This document shows positions 46,881-60,820 of a DNA stretch of 64,000 nucleotides, piece after piece. The translations under genes were made by a program, and so were the position numbers. The notes under the pieces are model-generated. The model worked only from the letters and a program-made list of their open reading frames with translations. It was not told the origin of the DNA and did no database searches. Numbering within the stretch: the stretch's first letter is position 1; the number at the start of each line of letters is the position of its first letter. Source of the stretch: Paragonimus skrjabini miyazakii (taxonomy: Eukaryota > Platyhelminthes > Trematoda > Plagiorchiida > Troglotrematidae); the NCBI GenBank assembly GCA_014338405.1, contig JTDE01000028.1, positions 409,232 to 473,231 of the forward strand, in the 5' to 3' direction.

Positions 46881-49800
46881 CATTCCCCAAGTAATCATTA
46901 GTATTCATAAATATTGATCAAGCCCTCAATGACACTGGATATATTTTTACAAAACTGTCTTCAAGGTGTCTTCATTGTGAAATGTTTGCTACACATTATT
47001 CAATTTATGAGATTTCTGCATCGGTGTAATAGTATTTACGAAAGATGATAAACAATTATCACGGTGAAAAGTGTTGTTGGTCTAGGACAAAATTAAGTTA
47101 GCGAGGTCTTCAGCAGTTGTGGATGCAGCCTTTCGAAATTTCTCAGACACCCAGGTTACTTGTTTGACTAGTTCAGTGAAACCAGTTGCGTCTCTGGGCG
47201 GCGTGTATGAGAACGGCTGTCCACATGAATGGATCGCTCAGTGAATAAGCAGTGTCGATCAATGTGTCGTAGTACTACCAAGGAATGACAGGGTCACGGC
47301 TAGCGGCCAGGTCTCCTATAAAATGTTTTACAAGCTGTTTGAAGATACTAAAACCTGGAGCATATTATCTCATCTCTAAAAGATTTCAAATGCCTCACCG
47401 AAGGCCTCTGAGTTCTTGAGCAGCGTTCTGTCTGTCTGGCATGTTGTTTGTCTGGTATGGGAAAGTCCACGGTCTCTGTCAACCATAGACAGCTCCATGG
47501 GTGGGTGTACAAATTATATTGGTGATCACCGACCCCAGGGGAACTAAGGTGCACCGGTTACCTTGAAAGGCTATCCACATTCGATTGACGCACGAATCAG
47601 TTTGGTTACCGATCTCAGCAACAGGAGGCTGACGCCACAACGTCCACAGACGACTTGGATTTAATAAATCAGCAGATCTGTCTTCTCTGATAAAACTTAA
47701 AACTATTGGACCACTTCCGTCACAACATTATTCATGAGGCACCAGGCGTCCTGAATGGCTGGACTCCATCGAAAGTACACATCTATCGAACCGGTCAGTG
47801 GTTCCCACAAAACTGCGAACTCCATGCTTCGCCTCACTGGCTAGCAGTCTAGATGCCTTGTGAGCCAAAGAATACGGGTAGAGTCTTACATGCCAACTGT
47901 CTTCTTCGAACGGAGCAACCGAAAACTACACTGTCCTCACCACAACCACTAAATAATAGACTTATTGCTAATTGTACAGTTCGTCTCATTTTCTACCACG
48001 ACACTTCTAACGAGATACCAGCAGCCGGTTTCTCATCCCTGTCAGAGTTTATGATACCACAGCAATCTGTGTATGTCCCCTGTTTGTTAAGTGGTTCGTT
48101 ACTTGGTGGCCCACCAAGCTCGTTTGCGGATACACACTAGGGACGCTTCATATTCTGTTCACCGAATTGGTCATTTCCAGAACGAAAGTTTGCCAGTCAC
48201 CAACATAATTTGCTCGACCGACACAAACCTCTAATTAACCCACCAATACCATTTACGCTTACCACCTTTGATGTTCAGACACACATGCAGGTGGATCAGT
48301 AGGTTGGTTCTGTGTGTAGATTTGAAGTCCTTACCATCGATATCTGTTTCAGGATTCTAGCACTGCACTTCGCCTTCGATCTCCGTTGGCTATTTCACAA
48401 TAAGTCACAAGGTTTGTTTGTTCGTATGCCTTGCATCTTCTGCCACTGGTCAAATCTATGTTGGAATTGCCCTAAACGCATACGCAAAGAATGCGCTGTT
48501 TGACTAGGTGACAACTAAAATCGGCTTTGTGCTTTCAAACTTGAAGATACGGTTGAAACGTTGAGGACGTTTATCACAAAGCTCTGTTTATTTGCTGCGT
48601 CGTATGCTCAAGAATTTTATCACCAGCTCGTTAGCCTCCCGCAAATCGCGCGGTACGCTGACGTTGTGGTACTTTCCGGAGAATGGAACGCTCACGGTTT
48701 ATAACTACAACGCTAAGTTACCTCAACAATGACTTGATTCCATTCACGAATGTTAGTTGCGAAAGTCTTGCATCGTTGGAGAGATTAAAGTTTGGTTCAT
48801 ACACGCTGTTCCGCTGTTACACCTTTACTTACTGTTGACTGTGAACTTCAACAGTTTGGAATAGGTTGATCAAGTTTTCGCATAAGACGTCAAAAAGTAA
48901 CACCCTGTGCACAAAAAACTTTATCACAAAAACGTAGTGTACCGACGGGTGTGGAAAACGATTGAGAAAGATCTCTCCAGCTATTGTAAAGTAATGCACC
49001 TCGTTTGTGCCTGGATTAGCAGTACAAAACGATTAGCACTTTGCTGTTGACGTTGGTTCCGGTGAGTAACACTCAAAAACCAATTTCTTTTCGCAAACAG
49101 ATGACGAAAAATTATTGTTAATTTTCTGCAGATACCTAATGAAATATCACTGATGAATCTTGTGATTGTTGACAATGGATCCTAATCATTAAGGTTTTCG
49201 ACGTCCATTCAAATAGTCAAAAGTTACTCATTCCAAATCTGGATCATACTAACACATTAAACAGTGCAGTGCAGATTGTGCAATGTTTCAACCAACCCAA
49301 GCCAGAGTTGTTCTTTGACCATGTCCTTTTATACTTACGAGAAAATGCCTGGCATTTGAGTTCACTATCAGTTAAGTGTTTATGAGGCGTGGGTTTGTGT
49401 AAATTATGTCACCAAACCTACTCGCCCATTATGAGTAGGGTTGTACCTTGAAGCCTCTAAATTATTGAGCCTGTTCCCTAAACTACAAAACCTAACACAT
49501 GGTCTCTGAATATCATGTTGGTTCCGGAAGTAACCGTAAATGAGTGAAGTGAAGTCTAAAAGATATCACGTGGGAGTTATTCTGCCTAGTGTACAGTTTA
49601 AAAACGAAATTTAGTTAAAAAAGGATGTCACCAAAGAACTTTAAAAATCAGTGTAAACCCACACTGTTTCATGATGCTTCTAGCAAGAAATGCATGATGA
49701 TTTCTCTTTGATAACGAATGAAGATTTATGTTTCGAGTTGCTGACGGTTTGTTCAGCTTTCAAAGTACAACACCGATTGACAAAAACGTGTTGGTGGCGG

Positions 49801-52800
49801 CAACAGAAACGACCGATTTTCGGGCTCTGCACGGGACTATTCGGTGTTAATAGCTCCAAAACGGGAAAATTGCCTCAATTAGTACTTTACGTAAGTGTAG
49901 GATCATACGTTGCGTACTGATCGACGAGGCCTCGGAAAATGGAAACAACTGTGGGCCCCGATTGAACAATAGCACGTCAAATAGGGTATGATGGTCGACA
50001 GCAGGACCTGTTTCTCCGACGTCTTTTGTCAAGGATGAGTTCAGGTTTTCGTTCTCACGTCCCGTTGTCATGGTTTGTTGCGACATCGGGCAGAACAACC
50101 AATTTGGCTCAGGCTCAGGTTTGCTTTTTCTTAAGCAGCCGTTGTTTCTGCCGATAAAAGCGTCACCGCAGCTGTCAACCTAATGACAGAATATAGCATT
50201 TCAGTTAGGTGCAAATTTACACAATCCAGATACTCTCTGAAACTCAAGGGCAGATTATGAGCCAAAGCAGGCCACAGTTTGTAATCTACGCCAGTCATTA
50301 TGTGGTAACCTCAGAAAGGTAACCACAACAATGCCTACTTTATTCGGAAATACACACGTCAACTTGGTTCGACCTTCTCTTGACATGTACACTGATAACA
50401 TTTTTGCGATATCCGATTGTGACTAAGACCTTCATTACGGATTGCTTCCCCTTTTTTAAGCTGTTATCAGTAAAAATTTGTCGGATCCATCGAAACAGTA
50501 GTCGTACATGGTCTCCTTTGACTTGTTTTTGCAGGATCCAAGATCTCAAGCATTAGACAAGACCACGTTGCTCCACTGCTGGCTCAGACAGTTTGTATGT
50601 CTTCGAAACAATACCATCCGCCCGTCTTGTTTAAAGTTCAAAAGGTGGTATTTTCTGGAGTTGATATCCATAAGCTCCATAAAATCCAGTGTTTTGTGTT
50701 CACAACAGAAAATTGTAAACTAAATATTGAGCAGAGAGCTGTAGATATTCAGTCCCGAGTTAGTTATGTCATTCATCTCAGAATCAGTACAGTCCGTAGA
50801 TCACCGCTGACAATAAAATCACCAATTGCCTCAAGCTCCAAGATAGCATTATACTTTTTATAAAGTATGGTAGTGCTGAAATTATAATACCATCTAGCAG
50901 CTGGAGGCAGACTGAGTTTTTGCACAATTTCAGTTAATGCTCTCGACATTGGTATTTATCTACAGACTTTAGTGAGTCTGAGATAAACGACACCACTAAT
51001 TAAGCGTAAAACACTTGTAACAAGTTTCCATTCATTACTGTTGAACTGGATCAAAGGAACTCAGCGTTTCCGAATTATTCTTAAGTACGTTTAAAATTAG
51101 CGTTTATTTTTGAATAATCGAACGTTTGTTTCGTTTTATTTATTTTGCAAGCCAACAACACTTTGTGGTTGGCTTGGTTCGTATGTGTCTATCATAGGGA
51201 CATGGTCGTAAAGGAACTTACGCCAGAAGAACTAGAGTTGGGAGCTGAAAAGTTCATCCGGATAATCACTGGTCTCATGCGCTTTATGTTGATTGGAGAA
51301 CGAGTATAGTAAATCGTTTGCATTCTGTCAGAAACACCATATTCTCACCCAATTTCTGTTCTGCATGTCAACAACGAGAAGATAACATTGGTGCCCAAGC
51401 CTATCCGGAGTGGTTATCTAGGAGCTCTTAAAATGTAAACGGGACATAAAAACTATCAGTGGCGTTTGAAACAAACCCGGTGTTGACCAAATCTAGTAGC
51501 TTTGAGGTTCGTTGGCAGTAATTGCATTACAAGTTATTGCACATTTGTCACGCTGATATCATTAAATAGGTTGTCTTTAGCATCAAACAGAGCTTCACTC
51601 ATATCCGTCTAAACAAGATGAATTCTCTAGCAGAATCTTGTCAAAAAATGAGGTGAAGTGTATAACTTGTTATAGCAATTGCACAGCAGTGCTTGACATT
51701 AAACTGGTAGTATTGCGATGTATTGTGGCTTGTAAGCATCATACGGTGGTTAAACAGATGTTTATGTTTAGTCAGATTAAAGTGGAATCACTGAGCTATA
51801 GTCAGATATTCCGATTATATGGGCTTTGAAGTGCGGCTCGCCTATTCAGCTTAACATGCACAATCCACGTTGTGAAAAAGTATATGAGTTCCGTTCTTGC
51901 CGTAGTTTATCTGTAGCATGTATCCTTGTCTATGTCTAAATTTTTACCCAATCCTCGCACTTGTGGCGCATATGTTGGTCACTGGTTCAATGACTTCACG
52001 TGCTGGTCCTACTGGAGTCAATACGTCAAAACGACTGCACCTTTTCATGGTAACATTTAGTGAACGATACTTGTTTTTAAGAGTGAACGCCCGGAAAATT
52101 TATCGTGCGCGTAGTGCTTTGTAAAAAGACTCGACTGTGTGCATTGTTTTCATGAGGGAATATCACGTGTGATCAAATGTTTTTCATGTGGGTATCGGTT
52201 AAAATGATATCTAACTGGTCATTCATTATAGTTCACATAAGATTAACTATCACAACCCAGAAGCTTTCTGTAGCTCAGATGAAAAGCATTGGTCGTATGT
52301 GAACAACACAGTCCAAGCTTGTTACACAGGGCTAGCGTGCGCTTAGCCATAGCCGAAGTGGTTGTCCTAGCCCCTTAGATCTACCTACTTGACGAGACCT
52401 TTCACAAAAAAGCTCTTGACCTCTCGAGTAGGCATCGCCCATTAGCTCTACTTAACAGACTGCGTAACCGGAGTTAACGGTCACTATGTCCACAACGTGG
52501 TAACTGTATTCAACAGGGAGTTGATAAAGGAGCTTTCACAGATTTAACGCAAGAGCGCTTGAAAGAGCAATCTTGACTTAAGCCATACTGGTGAGATTGT
52601 TGCTGTACTAGCAATTTACCTACTTTTCTACTGCTTCAAGTTAATATGGTGATTAAAACAGTTCGTCCCATCTAGAATCTTGAAAAAAAAAAACAATTAG
52701 AGCGCGAAGAGTGGTAGATGTAGGCATTTCATATCGACTCATCAGTACCAGACTTGTAATTACTTGAATCGGTTTTTTTATACCGAACAACTAGGTCAGT

Positions 52801-53639
52801 GACACAGATAATCAATCATTTGAGTAGGAGAGGTCACTAAGTTCACGACAGGGTCAAGTTTACGACCAACTGGTTCTGTACACACAAGGCCGACTTTAGT
52901 CCATTGATTTCGACCGTGGCGGCAAATCGAATGAACTGCTGACTTGAATTACTTATTAGGATTCTGAATGCACAAGTTCAGTAGATAAGGTGACCAGCGG
53001 TAAAGATGTGTCTGTTGGTTGCGGACACTGGTTGCTTGCGTATTCCGACGACATTGCTGTTCTTCGGTAATGTGGAGGTCTACATCCATTTAGATGGATG
53101 TTTCTTCGCTTCGGAGATCAAGCAACTTTCGGTTTTCTTTTCAGCTGTGTGAAAATTGTTAGACACAATATGAGGTGACACCAACAGCCAACCTGCTCCA
53201 GCTAACTCGTTCGATGCGCTGCTGTGCATTCCGAAAAATAGAACGCTACATTCTCTCAGGCATACCTAGCCAATCATTGCCAGCATGCCTTGTTTACTTA
53301 GGCAGATTGTCTGTCCAGGAACTGTAGATTCTCGATTCATGATATGAAGTGCAGTCAAACATGACGCTTCAGATGAATGAAGACCGAATTACGCAACGAA
53401 TTAATGAAAATTCTCTAGATTTAGGTAACCGCTTTTTTGACGGGAAGACAAATATAGTTACCCACTGTCATAGTTAGGTAGAAAAAGTGAAGTCTAGTTT
53501 ACTCGTTTCAAAATTCCAAAATTTGACCAAGTATACACAAGATTGATCATTTGGGCTGCTGTCGAGAAGCTAATGAGGTCATACAAACGAAAGCCCTGAT
53601 GTCAAATTCCGTCAAATTCATATTGCGCACCAATTCACG
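46881..53639. other. no recognised gene
   Basis: 47.1-48.2 kb is somewhat GC-richer and holds unrecognised frames (47348-47554 minus, 47853-48140 plus), possibly an old element or exons. Frames at 49690-50098, 50508-50863 and 51638-52124 are short and unrecognised. An A11 run lies at 52683-52693. No SINE family copy was found. Confidence 0.4.
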
Positions 53640-53872
53640 TGAATACCACATTCAGTCCCATTTAAGCGGTGTGACGCTTAGCATATATTTGCCATAGCTT
53701 AAAGGTAGACGGGAAACAAATGATGAGATCAAATCCCCATAATGTTCCGAATGCATGCTAGTGAAGAACTGTAACAACACAGAAATTCGGATCTAACGTT
53801 TCTTATAAAAGGGGCCGGCCAAAACATCTACGGAAATGTGAGAGCTCTGATTAATTATGAATAAAGTTTGTT
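53640..53872 (+). mobile_element. Decayed hammerhead-SINE copy (copy J)
   Basis: AGATCAAATCCCC matches the B-box region, TGCATGCTAGTGAAGAACTG the ribozyme start and TCTTATAAAAGGGGCCGGCC the beginning of the tail. ATCTACGGAAATGTGAGAGC and TCTGATTAATTATG cover the remainder. The core CTGANGA is lost. Confidence 0.65.
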
Positions 53873-56397
53873 TCTTATAAACCAAAACTCCACCAATACT
53901 GGTTAGCAGTATCACGCTCCACACTACGTTTTAGAAGGAAATTATGTCCGTCCTAAAGAGTGTCGTTTTGTTTTTAGTAGGTGAAAGTGGTCTTTACTGA
54001 ACAGTAAGTAATGAATGTGTACAAACGCAAATGAGTATTGTTTGTACTTCTCTATGTATGCATTGTGGTTCGGGGATGCCCCCATTTAACAGTTTCGCAA
54101 TGCACCGATTTCATTGTCTTACACGCTGTCCGGAGATGCTATCACTGGTTATACGAACGACATAAAACCGAAATAGCCTACTATATGGACATCCATCATG
54201 ACAACGAGCAGTCTTGAGGCATCTCTTCATTGCGGATTTTCCGTGCCACTGTGTCCACAAATGTTCAACCTTAAGAGTAGCCGGTATTCAGATATGAAGA
54301 AGAACAAACGTGACGTGAAGGTTCTTAAACAATTAGCATGAATGACTCCACCGTTTGCTTATCAAAACTGATCGAACTGCTCATTATTTGATGTTATCAT
54401 CTAGCATTTATGGTAGTCCCACAGTAAAGCAGTGAAGGTGGCGCAGTGGGTGTGAAAAATGATCGTAGATGTGGTCAAGGTTAACATCTTCGTTTAGGCA
54501 TGTACAACAGCGATAACAATGAGAGCAGACAAAAATATTCGGGAAGCGAGTCATTCAAGCTTTCTCATGCCCACCACAATTGTTCTGACTCATGTATGTA
54601 AATGATTTTTCTTACCCTGATTGATTCTGATGTGTGTCTGTTAGCGTGTTTACTACTCCACCACAAACACAGAACTCTATCTTTGGTGTATGAAAATAAT
54701 TCCGTCGCGTCATCCGCCAGAAAAACGTCCGAATGGTTAATGGATTTGAAAATTGCTTATATTACGAACTAAAGAGAACAGTATTGGTATGCTTCATTTG
54801 ATTGTTCGGGGCCTCATAATCATTTACAATGGTAAGTAAGGCGACGTCCTATCTATTTAACTCGACTGGTTCAGTGATACACTCATCCCACTCAGAAGCA
54901 TTCATTGCCACCCTAAGTGGTCTTCATATTTTTTATGGTACTACTTTCTAAATAAATATAAAACGGTATTCGATTACTATATTCGGGACTCCAATCAATC
55001 ACATGCACAGATGGATCATCCGAGAAATATGTATTTTAGAACCGTTGGCATTTCGATCAGTTTTGGCCCCAAGTAGACTCACAGTAGTTATAACCGTAGT
55101 AAAGGGTAGTTGTAACACGTTTGGACAAGGTAATTAGTTCAGGCCTAGTTTAAGCTTCAAAATATGTNNNNNNNNNNNNNNNNNNNNNNNNNNNNNNNNN
55201 NNNNNNNNNNNNNNNNNNNNNNNNNNNNNNNNNNNNNNNNNNNNNNNNNNNNNNNNNNNNNNNNNNNCACATATTGCAAGAGACCACGCATACTAGTTTC
55301 TGACAGAAATTTATTGAAATATACCAAAAATTTATATAAGTAGACAAGTGGGTGCGTACACAACACGTTTGACTATCCTAATCTACGAAATGAAACTGTC
55401 ATTAATGTTTCATGGTCCAGGCTACCTAACCAACGCTATTGAAAACGAGTGGTTTCAAATAACTTATGATACAAACGCACTGGGTGCTTTCTGTTTGGGA
55501 AATAGGCACAAAACACGACCGTGGACTTACCAAGCTAGAATCGTTATTTATCTCCCAAAAAATAGAATAAAATTGACAGTTTGTTGTGTGGCCATTTTAT
55601 GTTGGTTGTTGTTTGATTACTTAGGTTCGGTACTAATAGAACATTTTCAGACGTTACCGCTTGGCAAATGACAGGTTTAACTGATTCGTTGAACATGTAG
55701 TATCATATGGTCATACGTGTTATTACGAAATACGCTGGACAGCCCAATATGATCAGAAACTCTTGGATGTATTCCAATTACTCAGTGTTGATTACACGTC
55801 AGACTATCATTTATAGACCTAAAAGCCTATGATTGTGAAATAAGTGAGACAATCGGACTTACAAGCTGATTGCTGGATGAATAGGAGGTACATAACTGGC
55901 AGTTCTGGGGCACGCATTCTCTTGAATGAAAGTTTCTGTCGCGATGGAATCGCCAAAAGTAATCACAGAAGGCATTTGAACTGTCGATCTATCAGCACCG
56001 ACTGGAGAGAAAGTGGACCGATTGTCGGAATGATAAACTAATCATTTACTTCCTTTACAACTGTACGGTCAAAAAATCTTCGATGGAAGAAATGGATTAT
56101 AACAATCAGCTGTCTTAGCCTGTGCTCATTTGATTTTGAGTGATAAGGAAAGTGGAATGACATACAAGTGTGCATTACACGCATTTACTTAAGTCGTCAA
56201 TCCACAAAAGTAGCAGTGGTAGTATGTAGTGTCATTCTGAAGCGCTTAACATGCGGATACATTCCTCTGGTGCCTTTCGACATACATATTAATGTTCGAT
56301 GTTTGTAAGAATGTATTTTTGGTAACGTGATAAACGTCATCAGAAAAATCTAGAACGTTAAGGAAAAATTAGCCAAATTGATGGGCTGGATCGCGAA
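53873..56397. other. no recognised gene (contains assembly gap)
   Basis: A plus frame at 55348-55671 (107 codons, including a hydrophobic LTVCCVAILCWLLFDYLGSV stretch) starts shortly after the gap. It is unrecognised and of chance size. The rest is featureless AT-rich sequence. Confidence 0.4.
55168..55267. other. assembly gap (100 N)
   Basis: Exactly 100 undetermined bases, the usual arbitrary size for a gap of unknown length. Sequence on the two sides may not be at the stated distance. Confidence 0.98.
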
Positions 56398-56770
56398 GTT
56401 ATCGATTGGAGTTAACAGACAGTAACTGTGTCTCTTATCGAGACGACCGGGCAACCTGATCATTGCTCACAAGCGAAGGTGGTTGAACGTTCACATATGA
56501 TAATTCGGTCGTGCCTAATATGAGGTCATTGGCGCAGTGGTAAACGCAGTCGCCTCTTAAAAAGCGTGGCCGGAATTCTAGTCCCGGCAGTGGCGATGAT
56601 ATGCACTACTGACGAGCTCTAATGAGATCGAAACTCGAGTCTAGTGCTTCTTTCCGAAAGTGGCAGACTGGAGTGTCTATTGGAATGCGACAGCTGCGAT
56701 CAGTTGTGGGTGATGTTCAAATTGGAATTACCCAAATCCTCAACCACCCAGCAGTAATAGGAATATGGGT
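56398..56770 (+). mobile_element. Hammerhead SINE, copy D (long form)
   Basis: The long-form 5' extension (TATCGATTGGAGTTAACAGA) and a mismatched version of the hairpin precede the core. An intact A box (TGGCGCAGTGG, 56530-56540) and a broken B box (AATTCTAGTCC) form the tRNA-like head. A near-complete hammerhead (56603-56647) follows. The tail runs through GATGTTCAAATTGG to an AAATCCTCAACCACCCAGCA 3' extension. It shares the broken B box with copies B and F, and the stem II change with copy E. Confidence 0.82.
56603..56647 (+). ncRNA. Type I hammerhead ribozyme, copy D (one stem II mismatch)
   Basis: Stem I GCACTA (56603-56608) pairs with TAGTGC (56642-56647). The core is CTGACGA (56609-56615) and GAAA is at 56630-56633. 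Stem III is ACTCGAGT and the scissile position is after C56641. Stem II is GCTCT/AGATC with loop AATG: the second pair is a C-T mismatch, so activity may be lowered but the core is complete. Confidence 0.82.
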
Positions 56771-59700
56771 ATTGAAATCTATGTTATTGAATATGCCTCA
56801 AGTCAGTGTCGACCACTATCGCCAGTTTGTCAAACGTGCCCTAAGGGGCCGCTTACAAATCCTAAGGGATGAAGCTTGTGAATGTTCAGTGAACATAGCT
56901 AATTTTTTCTTTGCCAACATTGTACTTATCATTAAGCAACAGTCCGGATGTTGTCAGTAAGTGTCTAGCCTTTGGATTATATGACGATATCTTCAAGTTT
57001 CTGTCACATTGGATGGGATAAATCAACTAACTGAATGCATCGCATCGGAGTTGCGTCTCAAAGTAATCAATTATTTGTACTCTACATCCACCAGGAACAT
57101 TTTATACTCCCGTGACACTATCCACATAAGTCTTGTATTTTGCATTTCAAAAGCTGTCTTAGGTCAACCGTAGTTCCATTTAAACCTCTGTGTCATACAA
57201 TCAACCATATACCATTAAAGGTGTGCTCGTTCTTGAATCTTGCTCGTAAGTCTTTACCGTAAGCCCAAAATTGATTGCCTACACCGAACAATGGATCTGT
57301 TTAGCTTCGTTTATGAACGTTTAGTCAATCAAATAATGCGTCTGCCTATAGGGAATTGTTCGCACTGTTACCTAAGGGAATTTATGAATCATTACCTTCC
57401 CCGGATCACCAAAGTCAACTGTGTGACGATAATGTCAGTCTGAATCAATTCTGTTATATGTAAAAATATCCACTGAGTACATCTGCTCAGCCAATGAGAT
57501 GGTTGACAAAAAAACGGATGTATCACTCCGTGGCTGAGTAATTTTTGCGATCACAAAAAATACTTAAAGTAGTAAGCATGATCAATAATGAAAGTAAAAT
57601 ATCGTTAACAGAACAGTGGTAGAGCATGAATTGATAACACACACACACAGTGTTACTAAGATCTTGAACCAGTTAATCTTGTCCACTAAGTGATCATTCG
57701 CACATTTGAGTAACTGGTACTTACTTTAAAAAGCAGAGCTAAACATGGTGTATGCGTGGCACATAAATTAACAAGAGGCGACTGAAACGTTGTCAGCGTG
57801 ATTAACTGGTGAAGTTCGTTATGCTTTTTGTGGCATCACGTTCTTTAGTTCTGCGAACTAACGTTAGGTGTTTTGCTGCAAAGACCTGCTGTTTTACTAA
57901 ACTTTGATTGTTTTACGTTAGTGTTGGAAGTGAATTTGGTAAATTCTGTACACTTTCCACAACCGTTTTTCAACAAAGCAAGCATTGAAACAAAAGGAGA
58001 TTTGCCTCTGTAAAATAACGACACTACAAGAGTAAATTGCTGAATTCAAGTGAATTCCACAGTCGATTGATGATCACTTATGTAATGGTTGGCCCAAAAA
58101 TGTGGAGACTCCCGTGAAAGGTGATTTCGCTGGTAGCACGAAGATCAAAAATAATGAAAACCCTTGACATACACCATGACAGCGTTGGGACGATCCTGTG
58201 TAAAATGCTGAGTATATCACATGTTGCGTCCGTAGAACACCCACAATATGCATCCCGATGCAGAAAGCAAAAGACTACGGTTAACAAATCGCTTGAAGTG
58301 TGCAGCATTGATCCGGACACGGTTTGTTCAAAGGTTTTAACGGCTGATGGTATGGAACTTCAGTACTAGAACCAGGAAACTGCACAGGACTAACATGCCT
58401 TGAAGCCACTCACTCACTCCACCCCTGACAAAATCATGAACATATCGATAAACTTTCATAAACTTTTCCTAGAGTTCCTCTGGCAGTTTTCAGATGTTTT
58501 TATAGTGTGTTTAGTTGCAGTCACTGGCACCCATTATGTTGCACTGATGAGCTGTCAGCCTGAGTGAATCAACGGCAAACGTTGTAAAATCTTGTAGAAA
58601 AATGTTCTGTAACACTACGACAAGAAGCTGATCCATACTGCTCGAGTTGTACCGACGATCATCATTTAATATAACCTTCTATGACTGACCCACACTCAAA
58701 AATCTATGAACTTGTCCCTAGTGGCTTCTAGTAGTTTCTCGGTTTTCAGAGAACGATAGTTGAAAGATCTGCTAAGTTGATCGAAAAAGACTAGCTGTAG
58801 CCTTGGGAAGCAAACTTATTTTGAAAGGTATTCGTGAGTTAGAAAAGGGGCAGACGAGAGGATTGATTTTAACAGGGACTTCGTTGGAAGGAGGTATTTA
58901 ATGCTTTTTTGGATTATAGCAATACGGCTAGCCAACAACGTTTTGACAATAAACAGCTATTTTGTATCAACAAACTTCTATAACCCGTTCGAAGTTCTAC
59001 TGGAACTAATATGTTACAGCAATGAATGATGTATACCACTCAGAACCCATCGAGGAGTGCTATTTTTTGGTTTAATCAGTTAAAGCTCTATAGAAGGAAA
59101 TTTTACTGAACAAATACTATTGTCCTTTGGCTTCAGATGCTATGCGCCACCAAGTTGAAACCGCACATATTACGTTTAGTTTTCACGACGCACACTTATC
59201 ATTCGCATTTTTATCGTTTTTTTGACATTTCTTTAGTCCCCGAAAATCACTTTATCCCACTGGAAAACAACAGGATAGAAAACATGTTGAAGCACGCAAT
59301 CAATTTTTAACGAGAAGATCGTTCGTCCGCCAGCGTACCCCAAAACTCCGGGTTGAGTGATTTATGCGTCAGGACATCTCTATAGTTTCTCCACAATCTT
59401 CCAAGCTGTCCACTCTATGGAGTAGTAGAACAACAGAATAACACGGTTATTTACGACTTGGGTATTAGTTTAGCTCACTACGATGGTGCGGGTCCACAGC
59501 TTATTTCCAGTATATTTGCCTACCTACGGTCCAGAAGGAGTACCTACTCGCATCTTAACTTAACGACTTCAGCGCGTGTATTCGCTTACCTTGCTGAGGG
59601 TGACAACGATAATGAATGTTGCCATTCATCATGTCCGCAGGAAACCTGCACACATGAGAACTAGTTGAGAAACTGTGACAGTTAACCTGTTTCGTTTAAT

Positions 59701-60174
59701 GCCTGTGTCAGATGTGTCTTTATACTGATTTGTTTTCTGCTAGAACACTTCGCACAATGCAAAATCCCACAGATAAATTAACATACTGATAGATACTGTC
59801 CTGTTGGTAAACTCTGTAGCTGAATGTTCTACAGATGTAGAAACTAACAATTGGTATAGAAATTGCCTAACATAACTCGAACTTCACCAAAAATCGATAC
59901 CGGCTATTACAATCTCATAGACTGTTCATTCAGCCCTTGCCTTTACGAGAAATTACTTGCTAGCTTCGATCTTCCTAGATCTAATCAACAATGCATATTC
60001 TCACTAAGATAAGAATCTACACTCTGGCTACACTTTCCTGAGGCGAACCTGCCGACTATTGTGAAATCACTGGGGGCTAATTGAACTGTTATTTTGCCTC
60101 TTCTTGCGACACTCAGCCAACAATAAAAGTGTTCTAAGGAGCACGTGGCTGCATGTTTGAATAGGATAGTGCAG
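56771..60174. other. no recognised gene
   Basis: A plus frame of about 90 codons ending at 59664 (contains GISLAHYDGAGPQLISSIFA) follows a pyrimidine-rich acceptor-like site near 59400 and could be a terminal exon, unrecognised. Frames at 57240-57443 and 58078-58369 are short. A CA dinucleotide tract of about seven units lies near 57638-57652. Confidence 0.38.
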
Positions 60175-60365
60175 TTCTGCTCAATATGGTGTCAAGCAAA
60201 CAGTGGTCAGTGCTTATGACCTGTGTAAGCGTGATCCTAGTTCAACTCCAACCTAATACAAAGATATGCACATCTGATTAACTGAATCAGAGGCAAAGCT
60301 TTCTTTTGAAAAGGGTAGATAGAAAATTCCATGTGACTACAACTGTTGCGCTTAATGTTAAGCTG
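60175..60365 (+). mobile_element. Decayed hammerhead-SINE copy (copy N)
   Basis: CCTAGTTCAACTCCAACC matches the B-box region and AGATATGCACATCTGATTAA the ribozyme start, with the core partly kept as CTGATTA. GCTTTCTTTTGAAAAGGG and ACTACAACTGTTG match the tail. Too diverged to fold. Confidence 0.5.
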
Positions 60366-60539
60366 GGCCCGGTTAGAAGCAACACAAAAATGGTGAGTTT
60401 ACTTCTTCTGGAATTGGACGGGTTGATCCTCTTTGATGTTTCTACATAATGCTTGAGAGAAGAACCAGTGGCTAACATGTCTAGATCATTAATTTATCAG
60501 CTTTACACACCGATGCGCAGTATAGGGTTTTGGTTTTCA

Positions 60540-60747
60540 TACACTGTGGAAATCACCCACAGTTGATCGCAGCTGGCGCATTCCCATAGACTATTCCAGT
60601 CTGCCCATTTCGAAACGAATCACTTGACTTGATATTCCTCCTCATTAGAGCTCGTCAGTAGTGCATATCATTGCCACTGCTGGGACTAGAACTCCGGCCA
60701 CGCTTTTCATGAAACAACCGTGTTGACCACCGGATTGTCATAACATT
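60540..60747 (-). mobile_element. Hammerhead SINE, inverted copy F
   Basis: The reverse complement reads GTGGTCAACACGGTTG, GTGGCCGGAGTTCTAGTCCC (broken B box as in copies B and D), ATATGCACTACTGACGAGCT (ribozyme start), then the tail and the beginning of the 3' extension. It lacks the 5' leader, ending within a few bases of the start of copy E, which runs the opposite way. Confidence 0.8.
60620..60664 (-). ncRNA. Hammerhead ribozyme remnant, copy F (inactivated)
   Basis: The 5' half (GCACTA, CTGACGA, GCTCT, AATG) is perfect. In the 3' half, without any length change, AGAGC has become AGGAG, GAAA has become GAAT, and TAGTGC has become AAGTGA. Stem II and the GAAA core are broken, so no cleavage is expected. 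The equal length shows decay by substitution only. Confidence 0.75.
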
Positions 60748-60820
60748 ACTCACAAGCGAAAGTGGCTGAGTGGTTGGGCGTTCACATATGATAATTCGGT
60801 TTTGCTTAGTGTGAGGTCAG

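Noticed and set aside
54420..54480. GTGGCGCAGTGGGTG, resembling the SINE A box
   Set aside because: No B box, ribozyme or tail similarity follows; too short to call.
58530..58575. GCACTGATGAGCTGTCAGCC, a hammerhead-like string
   Set aside because: CTGATGA is followed by no pairing stem II and no GAAA, and flanks do not match the SINE.
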